64,000 nucleotides of DNA, taken from the NCBI RefSeq assembly GCF_016583765.1, contig NZ_NRRR01000002.1, positions 271,302 through 335,301 on the forward strand, written 5' to 3'. Every line of letters starts with the position of its first letter. The stretch's first letter is position 1. A program made the position numbers and the translations under genes. Shown piece by piece: positions 51,959 to 61,864 of the stretch. The DNA comes from Chromatium weissei. GTDB taxonomy: Bacteria > Pseudomonadota > Gammaproteobacteria > Chromatiales > Chromatiaceae. The notes under the pieces are model-generated. The model did not search any database, was not told where the DNA came from, and saw only the letters and a list, made by a program, of their open reading frames with translations.

Positions 51959-54751
51959 ATGAAGCAGAAAGACATCGCCGCGCTGCTCGACGAACCGGCC
52001 TGCGCGCACAATCAAAAAGCCAAATCGGGCTGCGCCAAATCCAAACCCGGCGCGACCGCGGGCGGCTGCACCTTTGACGGCGCACAGATCGCCATGCTGC
52101 CGATTGGCGATGTGGCGCATATCGTGCACGGCTCCATCGCCTGCGCGGGCAATTCATGGGACAACCGAGGCACACGTTCCAGCGGTGCAACGCTCTATAA
52201 AATCGGAATGACCACCGATTTAACCGAGCAAGACATCATTATGGGGCGCGGTGAAAAGCGGCTGTTTCATTCAATTAAACAGGCAATTGATAGCTATCAA
52301 CCCGCTGCTGTCTTTGTGTATAACACCTGCGTTCCCGCATTAACTGGCGATGATCTCGAAGCCGTATGTAAAGATGCACAAACGCGTTGGAATACTCCGG
52401 TTGTGCCAATTGATGCTGCCGGATTTTATGGCGCAAAAAATCTCGGCAGTCGTATTGCCGGTGAAGCAATGGTGAAATACGTTTGTGGCACGCGAGAACC
52501 GGATGAATTGCCACCCGGCATTGAACGCCCTGATTTCAAAATACACGACATCTGTTTAATTGGTGAATACAACATTGCCGGTGAATTGTGGCGTGTATTG
52601 CCGCTATTCGATGAACTCGGTTTACGCGTATTGTGCACGCTATCCGGCGATGGTCGATTCCGCGAAGTGCAAACCATGCACCGCTCGAAAGTGAATATGA
52701 TGGTGTGCTCGCGGGCATTGGTTAATGTCGCTCGTAAATTGGAAGATACTTACGGAACGCCTTGGTTTGAAGGCAGTTTTTATGGTGTCCGCGATGTGTC
52801 ACAGGCATTACGCGATTTCGCTCGCATCATTGCTGATCCCGATTTAACTGCTCGCGTTGAATTATTAATTGCGCGTGAAGAAGCGCGTGCTGAGATTGCA
52901 TTAGCACCTTGGCGAAAGCGATTACAGGGACGAAAAGTCTTATTGTATACCGGCGGAGTGAAATCATGGTCAGTGATTTCTGCATTACAAGATTTGGGAA
53001 TGACGGTGGTCGCAACCGGTACGCGCAAATCAACTGAAGATGATAAAGCGCGTATTCGTGAATTGATGGGTGAAGATGCGGTGATGCTCGATGAAGGTAA
53101 TCCGCGCACGTTAATTGATATGGTGAATGCGCAAGGCGTTGATGTGTTAATTGCGGGCGGGCGCAATCTATACACCGCATTAAAAGCACGTATTCCTTTT
53201 TTGGACATCAATCAAGAACGTGAATTCGCTTATGCCGGTTATGCCGGAATGGAAGAATTGGCAAAACAACTGTGTTTAACAATTGAAAGTCCGATTTGGT
53301 CAGCAGTGAAATCTCCACTAACCGCTGGTTTATACAAAGAAGAACCAACTGTATTCCCTGAAATTATTAAACGGAAAAAAGCGTTATCCGTCAGTCCCTT
53401 AAAAGCCAGTTCAAGCGTTGGCGCGGCGTTGGCGTTTCTCGGTTTTAATCGTGCGATTCCGATGTTGCACGGCGCACAGGGCTGCAGCGCCTTCGGTAAG
53501 ATATTGTTTGTGCGGCATTTTCGTGAACCGATTCCGCTGCAAACGACGGCAGTCGATCAAATCAGCGCGGTCATGGGCAGCGAAGCACAGGTTGTCGAAG
53601 GACTTAAGACGTTGTGTGAAAAGCATAATCCGGCGTTGATTGGCGTGCCGACGACCGGTTTGGTGGAGGCGCAGGGCGCAGATATTCACATGGCTGTGCG
53701 CGTATTTCGTCAAACATATCCGCAATTTAGCGCGATTCCGGTCGTGCCGGTGGTTGCGCCCGATTTCTCCGGCTCGCTGGAAACCGGTTACGCCAAAGCG
53801 GTGGGCGCGATCATCGAAACGCTGGTTCCGACGGTCGTCGAAGCTGGAACGCGCCCCGGTCGTCGTCGCCGTCAAATCAATGTGTTAGCGGGATCGCACC
53901 TCACTCCCGGCGATCTCGAACATCTCAAAGAGTTAATTGAGTTATTTGAATTACGTCCGGTTGTTTTACCGGATTTATCTGATTCACTCGATGGCCATTT
54001 ACCGGAATCAGATTACAGTCCGTTATCTATTGGCGGCGCATTAGTGAATGAATTGGCGACGCTCGGCGATGCGTTGGCAACCATTGTCATTGGCAATTCA
54101 ATGAATATCACTGCCGACCTATTGCGCGAGCGCACGGGCGTTCCCGATTATCGTTTTGCGCATTTAATGGGTTTGACCGCAGTTGATGAATTGATATTAA
54201 CTTTAACTGAATTGGCTGCCGTGCCCGTTCCTGCAAAGATTGAACGTCAACGTGCGCAACTTCAGGATGCGATGTTGGATTCACATTTCATGCTGGGCAT
54301 GACGCGATTTGCTATTGCTGCTGATCCCGATTTGTTAATTGGTTTAACGCAAATGCTGGCTGGCGTTGGTGCGGAAACCGTTGCAGCCGTCAGTCCAATT
54401 AACGCCCCCGCATTAACGACTGCTGTGTGTAAACAAATACAAATTGGCGATTTGGAAGATTTAGAAATTGCTGCTCGCGCCAATCATGCCGAGGTATTAA
54501 TGACCAATTCGCATGGTGTTCATACGGGTAAACGGCTGGGTATTCCGCTATTGCGCGTGGGATTTCCGCAATACGATTTGGTCGGTGGTTTTCAACGCAC
54601 TTGGATTGGTTATTCCGGCACTCGCGCCACGTTATTTGATTTAGCCAATATCGTATTAACGTTGGAAAAAGGTGAAATTCACCCGTATCGTTCGCCACTC
54701 AAACAAGGGTCTGCTGCTGAACATGAAGCGGCAATTCAACACGCTGCGTAA
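51959..54751 (+). CDS. nifEN: Fused NifE-NifN nitrogenase cofactor scaffold
   Basis: 930 residues in one open frame. Residues 1-~460 are NifE: Cys37, Cys62 and Cys124 sit at the same numbers as the cluster ligands of Azotobacter NifE ([24 protein letters not shown]). Residues ~465-930 are NifN, starting [24 protein letters not shown], with Cys509 in [11 protein letters not shown] matching NifN Cys44. NifEN, normally an alpha2-beta2 complex from two genes, is the scaffold on which the FeMo cofactor is finished from NifB-co. Here the subunits would be tethered by a linker of only a few residues. First gene of the operon behind a NifA/sigma-54 promoter. Confidence 0.95.
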   Translation: MKQKDIAALLDEPACAHNQKAKSGCAKSKPGATAGGCTFDGAQIAMLPIGDVAHIVHGSIACAGNSWDNRGTRSSGATLYKIGMTTDLTEQDIIMGRGEKRLFHSIKQAIDSYQPAAVFVYNTCVPALTGDDLEAVCKDAQTRWNTPVVPIDAAGFYGAKNLGSRIAGEAMVKYVCGTREPDELPPGIERPDFKIHDICLIGEYNIAGELWRVLPLFDELGLRVLCTLSGDGRFREVQTMHRSKVNMMVCSRALVNVARKLEDTYGTPWFEGSFYGVRDVSQALRDFARIIADPDLTARVELLIAREEARAEIALAPWRKRLQGRKVLLYTGGVKSWSVISALQDLGMTVVATGTRKSTEDDKARIRELMGEDAVMLDEGNPRTLIDMVNAQGVDVLIAGGRNLYTALKARIPFLDINQEREFAYAGYAGMEELAKQLCLTIESPIWSAVKSPLTAGLYKEEPTVFPEIIKRKKALSVSPLKASSSVGAALAFLGFNRAIPMLHGAQGCSAFGKILFVRHFREPIPLQTTAVDQISAVMGSEAQVVEGLKTLCEKHNPALIGVPTTGLVEAQGADIHMAVRVFRQTYPQFSAIPVVPVVAPDFSGSLETGYAKAVGAIIETLVPTVVEAGTRPGRRRRQINVLAGSHLTPGDLEHLKELIELFELRPVVLPDLSDSLDGHLPESDYSPLSIGGALVNELATLGDALATIVIGNSMNITADLLRERTGVPDYRFAHLMGLTAVDELILTLTELAAVPVPAKIERQRAQLQDAMLDSHFMLGMTRFAIAADPDLLIGLTQMLAGVGAETVAAVSPINAPALTTAVCKQIQIGDLEDLEIAARANHAEVLMTNSHGVHTGKRLGIPLLRVGFPQYDLVGGFQRTWIGYSGTRATLFDLANIVLTLEKGEIHPYRSPLKQGSAAEHEAAIQHAA

Positions 54752-54771
54752 TTTGCCCAGAGCGAAAACCC

Positions 54772-55263
54772 ATGACCGTGTCACGACGACTCAGGTTTGT
54801 GAATTGCGACCGCAATGAGACAACGCGCATGACGACCATGATTAAAGTTGCTTTTGCGACAACGGACCGTAAACACATTGATCAGCATTTTGGCACGGCT
54901 GAATGTTTAGCAATTTATCAAATTGATGCCGAGCAAGCCAATTTGCTTGAAGTGGTGCAATTCGGTCAATTGGATCAAGACGGGAATGAAAACAAATTAG
55001 CGGTTAAAATTGAGGCGCTAATGGGTTGTGTTGCAGTGTATTGTCAAGCGATTGGCGCTTCAGCAGTGAATCAATTGCGTCCCAAAGGAATTCAGCCGAT
55101 TAAAGTTCCAGCGGGAACTTCAGTGCTGCAAACCATTCGTGCATTACAAACCGAATTGCGCGATGGGCCGAGTGCATGGCTCGCTCGTGCGATTGAACAG
55201 CAACAACAACCAAATCGTGATCAACGCTTTGATGCAATGGAAGCAGAAGGCTGGTGTGAATGA
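54772..55263 (+). CDS. nifX: Nitrogenase cofactor carrier NifX
   Basis: 163 residues. The core IKVAFATTDRKHIDQHFGTAECLAIY, then ALMGCVAVYCQAIGASAVNQLRPKGIQPIKV, is the NifX/NifB-C-terminal domain that binds NifB-co and the VK cluster. The start at 54772 keeps an N-terminal leader (TVSRRLRFVN) like those of other proteobacterial NifX proteins; ATGs at 54829 and 54838 are alternatives. It follows nifEN at 20 bp. Confidence 0.93.
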   Translation: MTVSRRLRFVNCDRNETTRMTTMIKVAFATTDRKHIDQHFGTAECLAIYQIDAEQANLLEVVQFGQLDQDGNENKLAVKIEALMGCVAVYCQAIGASAVNQLRPKGIQPIKVPAGTSVLQTIRALQTELRDGPSAWLARAIEQQQQPNRDQRFDAMEAEGWCE

Positions 55264-55311
55264 ATGATGCTTGAATGATTGACCACTTTTTAATCAACGA
55301 GGTATTCAAAG

Positions 55312-55779
55312 ATGACTGATGCGCAAACTGTAGACACCGATGGGCTTTTGAATTCTCAATTCGTGCTTGAAATGGTGCGCCAAATGCGTGCTATTGATTC
55401 TTATGGCAGTTATGACAAGCTCTCAACGGTTGAGATTTTAGAGCCGTTCATTCTGACTCCAGAAAAGAAACGAGATATGCCAATTATTGGTGATCCCGAT
55501 GAACTGGTCATTGCGCGTATTCGCGTATTTTATAATGCGCTATCGGCGATGATTGAAGCAGAATGCGGTTTAACGGCAGTGCCATTAGTTAATTTAAGTC
55601 ATGAAGGTTTTGGACGGGCGCTGATTACGGTTGGTAAATTAGTGGTGATGGATCGTACGTTGCGCGATGTGCATCGCTTTGGTTTTCCTAGCATTTCCAA
55701 GATGAAAGATGAAGGCGATAAGATTTTATCGGTCGCTTTAGAATTGATTGGCAATTATTCAAAAGTTGCCGGACTTTGA
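55312..55779 (+). CDS. NifX-associated protein, DUF269 family
   Basis: 155 residues matching the family always found beside nifX (FVLEMVRQMRAIDSYGSYDKLSTVEILEPFILTPEKKRDMPIIGDPD; LVVMDRTLRDVHRFGFPSISKM). The role is unknown but conserved in diazotrophs. Its place in the order nifEN-nifX-DUF269-CCE_0567-fdxB is standard. Confidence 0.94.
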   Translation: MTDAQTVDTDGLLNSQFVLEMVRQMRAIDSYGSYDKLSTVEILEPFILTPEKKRDMPIIGDPDELVIARIRVFYNALSAMIEAECGLTAVPLVNLSHEGFGRALITVGKLVVMDRTLRDVHRFGFPSISKMKDEGDKILSVALELIGNYSKVAGL

Positions 55780-55795
55780 ATGAGGTGGTGCGCAG

Positions 55796-56008
55796 ATGAC
55801 TTCAGATGAACGCAAAGCACTTGAAAAAGCGGTGAGCAAAGCAAAACGCATTGCCAGCGAACACGCCAGCGCCTTGCATGATTTGGTGGAAGAGCGTCTG
55901 CCAGCAGCTTATGAGGAAATTCCCGCCATCGCGCAGGCGACTTATGAGGCCTGTCGCGCTTGGGCGGAGGTCAGCGCCAAACTCAAGGCGGCTGAAATAG
56001 ATAATTAA
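55796..56008 (+). CDS. CCE_0567-type small nif-associated protein
   Basis: 70 residues, two helices (DERKALEKAVSKAKRIASEHASALHDLVEERLPAAYEEI). It matches the small Rop-like family (DUF683) found after DUF269 in nif clusters, of which CCE_0567 has a known helical-hairpin structure with metal binding. GAGGTGG provides a good ribosome site before the ATG. Confidence 0.9.
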   Translation: MTSDERKALEKAVSKAKRIASEHASALHDLVEERLPAAYEEIPAIAQATYEACRAWAEVSAKLKAAEIDN

Positions 56009-56037
56009 ATCATACCATTACGCGTTGGAGATCAAGC

Positions 56038-56340
56038 ATGTCGATGGTTACAGGTGTCACGCGGGGCGGAAATGAATGGACGCCTGCATTTGTCACAAAA
56101 ATCAATCAAAACAATTGCATCGGCTGTGGACGTTGCTACAAGGTGTGTCCGCGTGATGTGTTCGAGCTGATCGACCGCGATGATCTCGATCTTGATGACA
56201 TTGAAAGTGATGACGATTTTGATGATGAAGCGCCGGGAATGGTGATGAATTTGAAGGATTTAATGGATTGTATTGGCTGCCAAGCCTGTTCGCGGGTGTG
56301 TCCAAAAAATTGCTTGTCGCACGCACCACAGCCTGCTTGA
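56038..56340 (+). CDS. fdxB: Nif-specific ferredoxin III
   Basis: 100 residues with two [4Fe-4S] motifs, CIGCGRCYKVCPRDVFELI and CIGCQACSRVCPKNCLS, separated by the acidic insert (DLDLDDIESDDDFDDE) typical of FdxB ferredoxins of nif clusters. A likely electron donor in cofactor assembly. Last gene of the operon; a palindrome follows. Confidence 0.95.
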   Translation: MSMVTGVTRGGNEWTPAFVTKINQNNCIGCGRCYKVCPRDVFELIDRDDLDLDDIESDDDFDDEAPGMVMNLKDLMDCIGCQACSRVCPKNCLSHAPQPA

Positions 56341-56351
56341 AATTCTGTCAG

Positions 56352-56371
56352 CCCCCTTTTTTCAAAGGGGG
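56352..56371. repeat. PPFSKGG-family hairpin between fdxB and cvpA
   Basis: CCCCCTTT-tttc-AAAGGGGG, a perfect 8-bp stem, is a single arm of the dispersed element. It lies between convergent stops and probably serves as a two-way terminator, although the run after the stem is only GAATTT. Confidence 0.7.
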
Positions 56372-56382
56372 AATTTCAATAG

Positions 56383-56874
56383 CTAAAGTTGCTTTAGCCG
56401 TTCTCGAAAAGCAATGGGTATTTGATTGATAAATCCATTCGCTCCATTCAGTAAATAACTGATAAAACTGGATTCTTGCCACCATACTGTAGTTGGCAAT
56501 GGTGTTAATGCGGCCAGAAAAACCAGCATCGCAACAATTATCAATCCGCGCAGCATTCCAAATAACAATCCGATCACATGATTAACGCGAGTTAAACCGA
56601 CTTTGTGAATAAAGGTATTGGCAATGGCGGTTAAAATTGCACCGATAATTAAACCGACAAACATCAATCCAGTAAAGGCAATTGCAATACGTAATGATGG
56701 TTGCGCGATTTGAGCACTGAGTAAATCAGCAATGTGACGATGTAACCACCATGCGAAGACTAAAGATGCAATCCAAGTTATCAGTGATAATAATTCACGC
56801 ACAATACCGCGTATCCAACCCACCAATGCAGATAGGCTCACGGCAAGAATAATCACATTGTCAATCCAGTGCAT
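56383..56874 (-). CDS. cvpA: CvpA family membrane protein
   Basis: 163 residues with four membrane helices: HWIDNVIILAVSLSALVGWIRGIVRELLSLITWIASLVFA is the CvpA start, and HVIGLLFGMLRGLIIVAMLVFLAALTPLP the second half. Needed for colicin V production in E. coli; linked to envelope homeostasis. Start: ATG at 56874 (a start at 56886 would add four residues). It follows the SPOR protein as usual, but purF, its usual downstream partner, is missing. Confidence 0.92.
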   Translation of the reverse strand: MHWIDNVIILAVSLSALVGWIRGIVRELLSLITWIASLVFAWWLHRHIADLLSAQIAQPSLRIAIAFTGLMFVGLIIGAILTAIANTFIHKVGLTRVNHVIGLLFGMLRGLIIVAMLVFLAALTPLPTTVWWQESSFISYLLNGANGFINQIPIAFRERLKQL

Positions 56875-56904
56875 TTCAACTCTCAAAATACTGAATACGA
56901 CTGT

Positions 56905-57615
56905 TTATGGTCGCCGTTGAATAAAGGTTTCTAATTTTTGTTGCCGCCGCAATTTAGATGCAGCGCGTTCGGCACTGTCACGACTGTTATTTGGACCAAC
57001 GCGCACTCGATAATACTGTTTACCGCGCACTTCTGCTTTTTCAATAAAGGCTGCGAAACCCGCTTTGCGCAATTTATTTTGCAATTCTGTTGCAGTTTGT
57101 TCATTTCCAAGACTCGCAACCTGAATGACCCAAGTTCCTTTTTTATCTGATTTTTTAGGTGTTGGTTTTTTAGTAATTTCTTCAGGTTCTGGCAAGGGTT
57201 TAATCGGTTTAGGTTTGCTGGTCGTGCGTATCGGTGGTGAAGTTTGTGAATTGGAATTGCTCGGACGTGATACGGTATTGCGTGAAACCGGTGGAGCAAC
57301 ATTTAATTCTGGAATTGCGGCGCCCGAATCAATATCAAAGTCGTCTGCTGCAGTTGGTGCAGCTCGAGTTTGAGTCTCCGTTTCAACTGGCAAGGTGTTG
57401 TTTTGTTCTTCGGTAATTGGCGCAGTGGTTTCTGGTAATGTATCGTTGATGAGTACATCATCAAGACTGGTATTAAATGCGGGTTCAGTGGGTGGTGTAT
57501 TCACAACTACTGTCGGCGCGATGGATTTTTCTTCAAATAACATGGGAACAAAAATCGCCGCTAATGCCACAATAGCGACTGAACCGACTAGACGTTTTTT
57601 AGCACCTTCTCGCAT
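56905..57615 (-). CDS. SPOR domain protein (DedD-like)
   Basis: 236 residues. A short cytoplasmic N-terminus and one membrane helix (VGSVAIVALAAIFVPMLF) precede a long low-complexity periplasmic linker. The C-terminal SPOR domain (~165-236) reads GTWVIQVASLGNEQTATELQNKLRKAGFAAF, RVRVGPNNSRDSAERAASKL. SPOR domains bind denuded glycan at the septum. Placed before cvpA like E. coli dedD. Confidence 0.9.
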   Translation of the reverse strand: MREGAKKRLVGSVAIVALAAIFVPMLFEEKSIAPTVVVNTPPTEPAFNTSLDDVLINDTLPETTAPITEEQNNTLPVETETQTRAAPTAADDFDIDSGAAIPELNVAPPVSRNTVSRPSNSNSQTSPPIRTTSKPKPIKPLPEPEEITKKPTPKKSDKKGTWVIQVASLGNEQTATELQNKLRKAGFAAFIEKAEVRGKQYYRVRVGPNNSRDSAERAASKLRRQQKLETFIQRRP

Positions 57616-57708
57616 CGTTTTAACTACCTAATTTGCGAGCGCATTCCCGATGAATGACGCAATAGCCTTTGTGAATTAGCCGTTGGTTTTATGTGCGCTG
57701 TTCATCAC

Positions 57709-58101
57709 TTAATTCATTCCGCGCAGCAATGAAGATGCCAGCCAAATGCCGAATGCGGTCATGGCTAATGAACCTATTAGGTGTGTCGTCATTGCACCGA
57801 ATCCCCACCAGTATTCACCTCGCGCCAGCAGATTTACGACTTCGGCTGAAAAGGTGGAAAAGGTGGTTAAGCCACCGAGAAAGCCGGTAATAACAAATAA
57901 TCGAATTTCTGGTGCCCAATTGGAATATCGCGCAAAGATAACAATCGCTAATCCAATGAGTAAACCTCCGAGTAAATTGGCAATCAGTGTGCCGAGTGGA
58001 AGTGTTGAAAATAATGGATTAAAGCGGCTGCCGAGAATCCAGCGCAATAGTGCACCGAATCCTGCACCAATAAAAACTGATAATGCCGAAAATGCTGTCA
58101 T
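57709..58101 (-). CDS. crcB: Fluoride channel CrcB/Fluc
   Basis: 130 residues and four membrane helices. The family core is GAGFGALLRWILGSRFN, LPLGTLIANLLGGLLIGLAIV, and ITGFLGGLTTFSTFSAEVVNLL with the Phe-box and Thr/Ser track. It exports fluoride as a dual-topology dimer. Start: ATG at 58101; the longer frame would overlap hisE. No fluoride riboswitch is seen: the gene follows hisE by 4 bp. Confidence 0.93.
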   Translation of the reverse strand: MTAFSALSVFIGAGFGALLRWILGSRFNPLFSTLPLGTLIANLLGGLLIGLAIVIFARYSNWAPEIRLFVITGFLGGLTTFSTFSAEVVNLLARGEYWWGFGAMTTHLIGSLAMTAFGIWLASSLLRGMN

Positions 58102-58105
58102 GCCA

Positions 58106-58423
58106 TTATTCAATGCGCTGGGCTTTTTCTTGTAAGCCAGATAAACCAAAACGCCGATCTAATTCGTTTAATACTTGCTCTGGTTTAAGGTTTTGTTGCG
58201 CTAATAGAATTAACGTGTGAAACCATAAATCGGCGATTTCATAAATGATTTTATCGGGAATACCATCTTTGGCGGCCATGACGGTTTCTGTTGCTTCTTC
58301 ACCGATCTTTTTTAGAATGGCATCCAAACCCTTTGCATAGAGTTTGGCGACATAGGATGACGCAGGATCGGCGGTTTTACGTTCTTCGAGAATTGCTGCA
58401 AGACGCGTGAGAATGTCATTCAT
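58106..58423 (-). CDS. hisE: Phosphoribosyl-ATP pyrophosphatase
   Basis: 105 residues. MazG-like all-helical domain: [47 protein letters not shown] and [16 protein letters not shown] with the acidic metal ligands. Second step of histidine synthesis. Separate from hisI (gap 9 bp), not fused as in enterobacteria. Confidence 0.96.
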   Translation of the reverse strand: MNDILTRLAAILEERKTADPASSYVAKLYAKGLDAILKKIGEEATETVMAAKDGIPDKIIYEIADLWFHTLILLAQQNLKPEQVLNELDRRFGLSGLQEKAQRIE

Positions 58424-58432
58424 GGTATTTAT

Positions 58433-58828
58433 TCAAATGGCGTAAATGGTGGTCGGGTCTTTTAATACTGGCACGGTTTCAACCCAAATGCCGTTGTCAT
58501 CAAGTTGGCGATAAAAGCAATGATGACGACCGGTGTGGCAAGCAATACCGCCAATCTGTTCAACTTCTAAAAGAATGGCATCGCCGTCGCAATCCAAACG
58601 AATCGCGTGCACGATTTGTTGATGACCGGATTCTTCGCCTTTATGCCACAGCCGTTGGCGCGAGCGTGACCAATACACGGCGTGACCGGTGGAGCGTGTG
58701 AGTTGCAACGCTTCACGATTCATCCACGCGAGCATGAGCACCGTGCCGCTGCCGCTTTCCTGCACAATCGCTGCGATCAATCCGTCGTCATTCCAGCGCA
58801 CGGCATTCAACCAAACATCAGTCGTCAT
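58433..58828 (-). CDS. hisI: Phosphoribosyl-AMP cyclohydrolase
   Basis: 131 residues. The signature is [44 protein letters not shown], with zinc cysteines in [30 protein letters not shown]. Third step of histidine synthesis. It starts immediately after the hisA stop. Confidence 0.97.
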   Translation of the reverse strand: MTTDVWLNAVRWNDDGLIAAIVQESGSGTVLMLAWMNREALQLTRSTGHAVYWSRSRQRLWHKGEESGHQQIVHAIRLDCDGDAILLEVEQIGGIACHTGRHHCFYRQLDDNGIWVETVPVLKDPTTIYAI

Positions 58829-59578
58829 TTAGATGACCTGCTGTGAATTGAGTTGATCGGCCAGTCGCTGTCCTTCAGCAAAATCCAGCGTTCCCTCGTA
58901 AATCGCTCGGCCAGTAATGGCGGCGATGATGCCGCTGTCGGCAACCTCTGCCAGCGCCCGCACATCGTCAATCGTCGTGATGCCACCGGAGGCGATGATT
59001 GGAATGTGCACCGCTGCTGCCAATGCGCGAGTGGCTTCGACATTCGGCCCAGTCATCATGCCGTCGCGTCCAATGTCGGTATAAATAATCGCTGCAACAC
59101 CGTCATTTTCAAAGCGTTGCGCCAAATCAACCACGCGATGCGCAGTGATTTCTGCCCAGCCTTTGATCGCCACCAAACCATTTTTCGCGTCCAGTCCGAC
59201 CATGATGTGCCCGGGAAAACTGCGGCAAGCGCGAGTGACAAATTCCGGTTCAATCACCGCCTGCGTGCCGATGATGCAATAACTGACACCAGCATCGAGA
59301 TAGGCGGCAATGGTGCGCTCGTCACGAATGCCGCCGCCGACCTGCAGCGGCAGTGTCGAATACGCCGCCGCAATTTCACGAATGGCCGCACCATTCACGG
59401 GTTCGCCAGCGAATGCGCCATTCAAATCAACAAGATGCAGCCGCCGTGCACCTTCATTGACCCAGCGCCCAGCCATGTCAACCGGCTGGTCAGAAAAAAT
59501 CGTTTCGTCACTCATTCGACCTTGACGCAGGCGCACACAGCGTCCGTCTTTCAAGTCAATCGCGGGAATCAGCAACAT
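58829..59578 (-). CDS. hisA: ProFAR isomerase
   Basis: 249 residues, a TIM barrel. It starts [19 protein letters not shown] (catalytic Asp8) and has [35 protein letters not shown] (second catalytic Asp) and [16 protein letters not shown]. Fourth step of histidine synthesis. In most gammaproteobacteria hisF follows; here hisI does, with no hisF. Confidence 0.97.
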   Translation of the reverse strand: MLLIPAIDLKDGRCVRLRQGRMSDETIFSDQPVDMAGRWVNEGARRLHLVDLNGAFAGEPVNGAAIREIAAAYSTLPLQVGGGIRDERTIAAYLDAGVSYCIIGTQAVIEPEFVTRACRSFPGHIMVGLDAKNGLVAIKGWAEITAHRVVDLAQRFENDGVAAIIYTDIGRDGMMTGPNVEATRALAAAVHIPIIASGGITTIDDVRALAEVADSGIIAAITGRAIYEGTLDFAEGQRLADQLNSQQVI

Positions 59579-59621
59579 GGCGTTGAATACTCACAAGAAT
59601 TAAAAATGATGCCCACGACGT

Positions 59622-60227
59622 TCACAAACTGCCTTTCGTCGATGGCGTGATACCGGTCATGCGCGGGTCTGGTTCGACCGCCATGCGCAGCGCCCGCCCA
59701 AAGGCTTTGAATACCGTTTCGGCCTGATGATGGGCATTGTTGCCGCGTAAATTGTCAATGTGAAGCGTCATGCCCGCGTGATTGACCAGACCCTGAAAGA
59801 ACTCGCGGAACAGTTCCACGTCAAAGTTACCGATCATTTCACGCGTAAAATCAACCTGATAAACCAAACCGGGTCGTCCAGATAGATCAATCACCACCCG
59901 CGACAGCGCCTCATCCAACGGCACATCCGCATGACCATAACGACGAATGCCACATTTGTTACCGAGTGCGGCTGCAAGCGCCATGCCGAGCGTAATGCCA
60001 ATATCTTCAACGGTGTGATGCGCATCGATGTGCAAATCACCGACGGCAGTAATGTTCAAATCAATCAAACCGTGACGCGCAATTTGATCAAGCATGTGCT
60101 CTAAAAAAGGCACGCCAGTTTGCAAATGCGTTTGCCCATTGCCATCGAGATCAATACTCACATGGATTTGAGTTTCAAGGGTATTACGCTCGATACGAGC
60201 GCAGCGATGCGGTGTTTCAATGGTCAT
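59622..60227 (-). CDS. hisB: Imidazoleglycerol-phosphate dehydratase
   Basis: 201 residues, a single-domain enzyme without the N-terminal phosphatase of E. coli HisB. Manganese-binding motifs are [45 protein letters not shown] and [18 protein letters not shown]. First gene of this his run. HisH, usually next, is absent: hisA starts 43 bp later. Confidence 0.97.
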   Translation of the reverse strand: MTIETPHRCARIERNTLETQIHVSIDLDGNGQTHLQTGVPFLEHMLDQIARHGLIDLNITAVGDLHIDAHHTVEDIGITLGMALAAALGNKCGIRRYGHADVPLDEALSRVVIDLSGRPGLVYQVDFTREMIGNFDVELFREFFQGLVNHAGMTLHIDNLRGNNAHHQAETVFKAFGRALRMAVEPDPRMTGITPSTKGSL

Positions 60228-60378
60228 CGGTGCAGCGATCAGTGGGCTGTAAAACGATATTAAACCACAGCCACCTGTAAAGCATAAAATGCTTGATGAA
60301 CATGCTGATCATATTGAATGACGCACAATAAATGACACCCTGCCAATTAAAAAATCGGCAGCCGCGCAGTAAATGACA

Positions 60379-61113
60379 TTAAATGTTAGGTGCGTTTTTT
60401 AATTCGCGTACCCACATTGTCGTTGCGCCTGCAACTGCACTCGGCATTAAAATAAAGTTAATGATCGGAATCATTCCCGTGATCGCAACGGCACTGCCAA
60501 AACTCAAACTTAATCCGCGTCGTTGCCGCAACCGCTGCCGCAATTCAGCAAACTTCACTCCGTGATTGCCCATTGGATAATCTGCGTATTCAACGGCAAG
60601 CATCCACGCGGTATACAAAAACCATAATAACGGCCCAATCACCGGCACAAACAATAATAATAAAAACGGAATTGCCCATAACAACGCATAAATGATTTTT
60701 CCCAGTTCATCGCGGAATGTTGGAAAGAGATCAGCGAGCAATTGCGTTCCTTCATTGCCTTGAACCAGCGGTTGACCCGTTAAAAACAATTCCACTTTTT
60801 CTGCCAGCAAGCTGTTAAATGGCGCTGCGATGAGATTGGCAACCAAGCTAAAGCTGTAAAATACCACGATAAATAGCAATGCAATAAACAGCGGCCACAA
60901 TAGCCAATCCAACCACTGCAACCAACTCGGCACGCTAGAATGTAACTGTAGAATCAAAGTCTCAAATTGCTTCACGCCCACATAAATTGCCGCAATAAAT
61001 ACCAGAATGTTAATCAATAGTGGTATCAATACAAATCGTCGCAAGCCCGGGCGCGTGATTAACCACATGCCATGAAAAAGATAGCCTGCACCAGAAAGCG
61101 TTTGTATTGCCAT
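60379..61113 (-). CDS. cysZ: CysZ/EI24 family membrane protein
   Basis: 244 residues with four long membrane helices. The start SGAGYLFHGMWLITRPGLRRFVLIPLLINILVF and the later NLIAAPFNSLLAEKVELFLTG and AWMLAVEYADYPMGNHGVKFAEL are family signatures. CysZ is a sulfate permease in E. coli; the family also includes EI24. No cys genes adjoin it, so the transport role is inferred. Start: ATG at 61113, with AGGA 6 nt upstream. Confidence 0.85.
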   Translation of the reverse strand: MAIQTLSGAGYLFHGMWLITRPGLRRFVLIPLLINILVFIAAIYVGVKQFETLILQLHSSVPSWLQWLDWLLWPLFIALLFIVVFYSFSLVANLIAAPFNSLLAEKVELFLTGQPLVQGNEGTQLLADLFPTFRDELGKIIYALLWAIPFLLLLFVPVIGPLLWFLYTAWMLAVEYADYPMGNHGVKFAELRQRLRQRRGLSLSFGSAVAITGMIPIINFILMPSAVAGATTMWVRELKNAPNI

Positions 61114-61138
61114 GATTATTCCTCATTGAATGAAAAAG

Positions 61139-61864
61139 TTAGATAAAAGTGTGTATCGCATTTGCCAACATTTCCGGTGCTTCTAATAATGGATTATGTC
61201 CCACGCCATTAAAAATACGCAGCGTAGTTGTCGGGCGCTGCTGCATAACCTGTTGAGCCAATTCGAGAAATTTCTGATCTGCGTCGCCGACAATCCACTG
61301 CAATTGTCCCGAAAATTGTGTTAACGCCTGCCAAGTGCTCGGCATTTCCGCCAATCCCAGTCGCTCCAAACAGCACGCCAAACCTTCTGCTTGATGCTGC
61401 AAGCGTCCAGCGCGTTGGCGCGCAAGAACGGTCGGCGGCAAGCGAAATTGTGTCGCAAACAGCGGCTGCCGTTCCCATTGATTCACAAAGGTGGCGAGGT
61501 TTTCAGTGCGTAACTGCTTGATCCAATACTGATCTGCGCGGCGACGTTGCTCGCGCTGAGTCGCATCAGTCAAACCCGGATGCGCGGCAATAATGGTCGC
61601 AGCGCGAAAACGTTCGGGTGCGGCTTGCAGCAACGCCAATGCGATGCGTCCGCCAAATGAATAGCCGACGATGCGGTCGATGCTGGACGGCAGCTGCTGT
61701 AATAACGCGTTGATTTCGTAAGAAAAGTTGCCAAGCGGCGCGGGTTGTTCAGCGTGTCCGGGCAGATTGAGCGCGAGAACTGCGGATGTATTGCCGATGA
61801 GCGGTTGCCAATCCTGCTGACTGCCGGTGAAACCGTGCAGTAGCAGGCAACGCGGCGTATTCAG
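61139..61864 (-). CDS. MenH-like alpha/beta hydrolase with no ordinary start codon
   Basis: About 241 codons open without a stop. The N-terminal [16 protein letters not shown] gives the oxyanion turn. The nucleophile elbow is [12 protein letters not shown], and the catalytic His lies in [31 protein letters not shown]...W matches the MenH style (the SHCHC synthase of menaquinone synthesis); no other men genes are present, so the substrate is open. No ATG, GTG or TTG precedes the HGFTG motif in frame. The best candidate is CTG at 61864, overlapping the folE2 stop as CTGA. An internal TTG at 61639 would delete the catalytic core. Confidence 0.75.
   Translation of the reverse strand: MNTPRCLLLHGFTGSQQDWQPLIGNTSAVLALNLPGHAEQPAPLGNFSYEINALLQQLPSSIDRIVGYSFGGRIALALLQAAPERFRAATIIAAHPGLTDATQREQRRRADQYWIKQLRTENLATFVNQWERQPLFATQFRLPPTVLARQRAGRLQHQAEGLACCLERLGLAEMPSTWQALTQFSGQLQWIVGDADQKFLELAQQVMQQRPTTTLRIFNGVGHNPLLEAPEMLANAIHTFI

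Noticed and set aside
57616..58105. Fluoride riboswitch for crcB
   Set aside because: The gap between hisE and crcB is only 4 bp, leaving no room for a leader.
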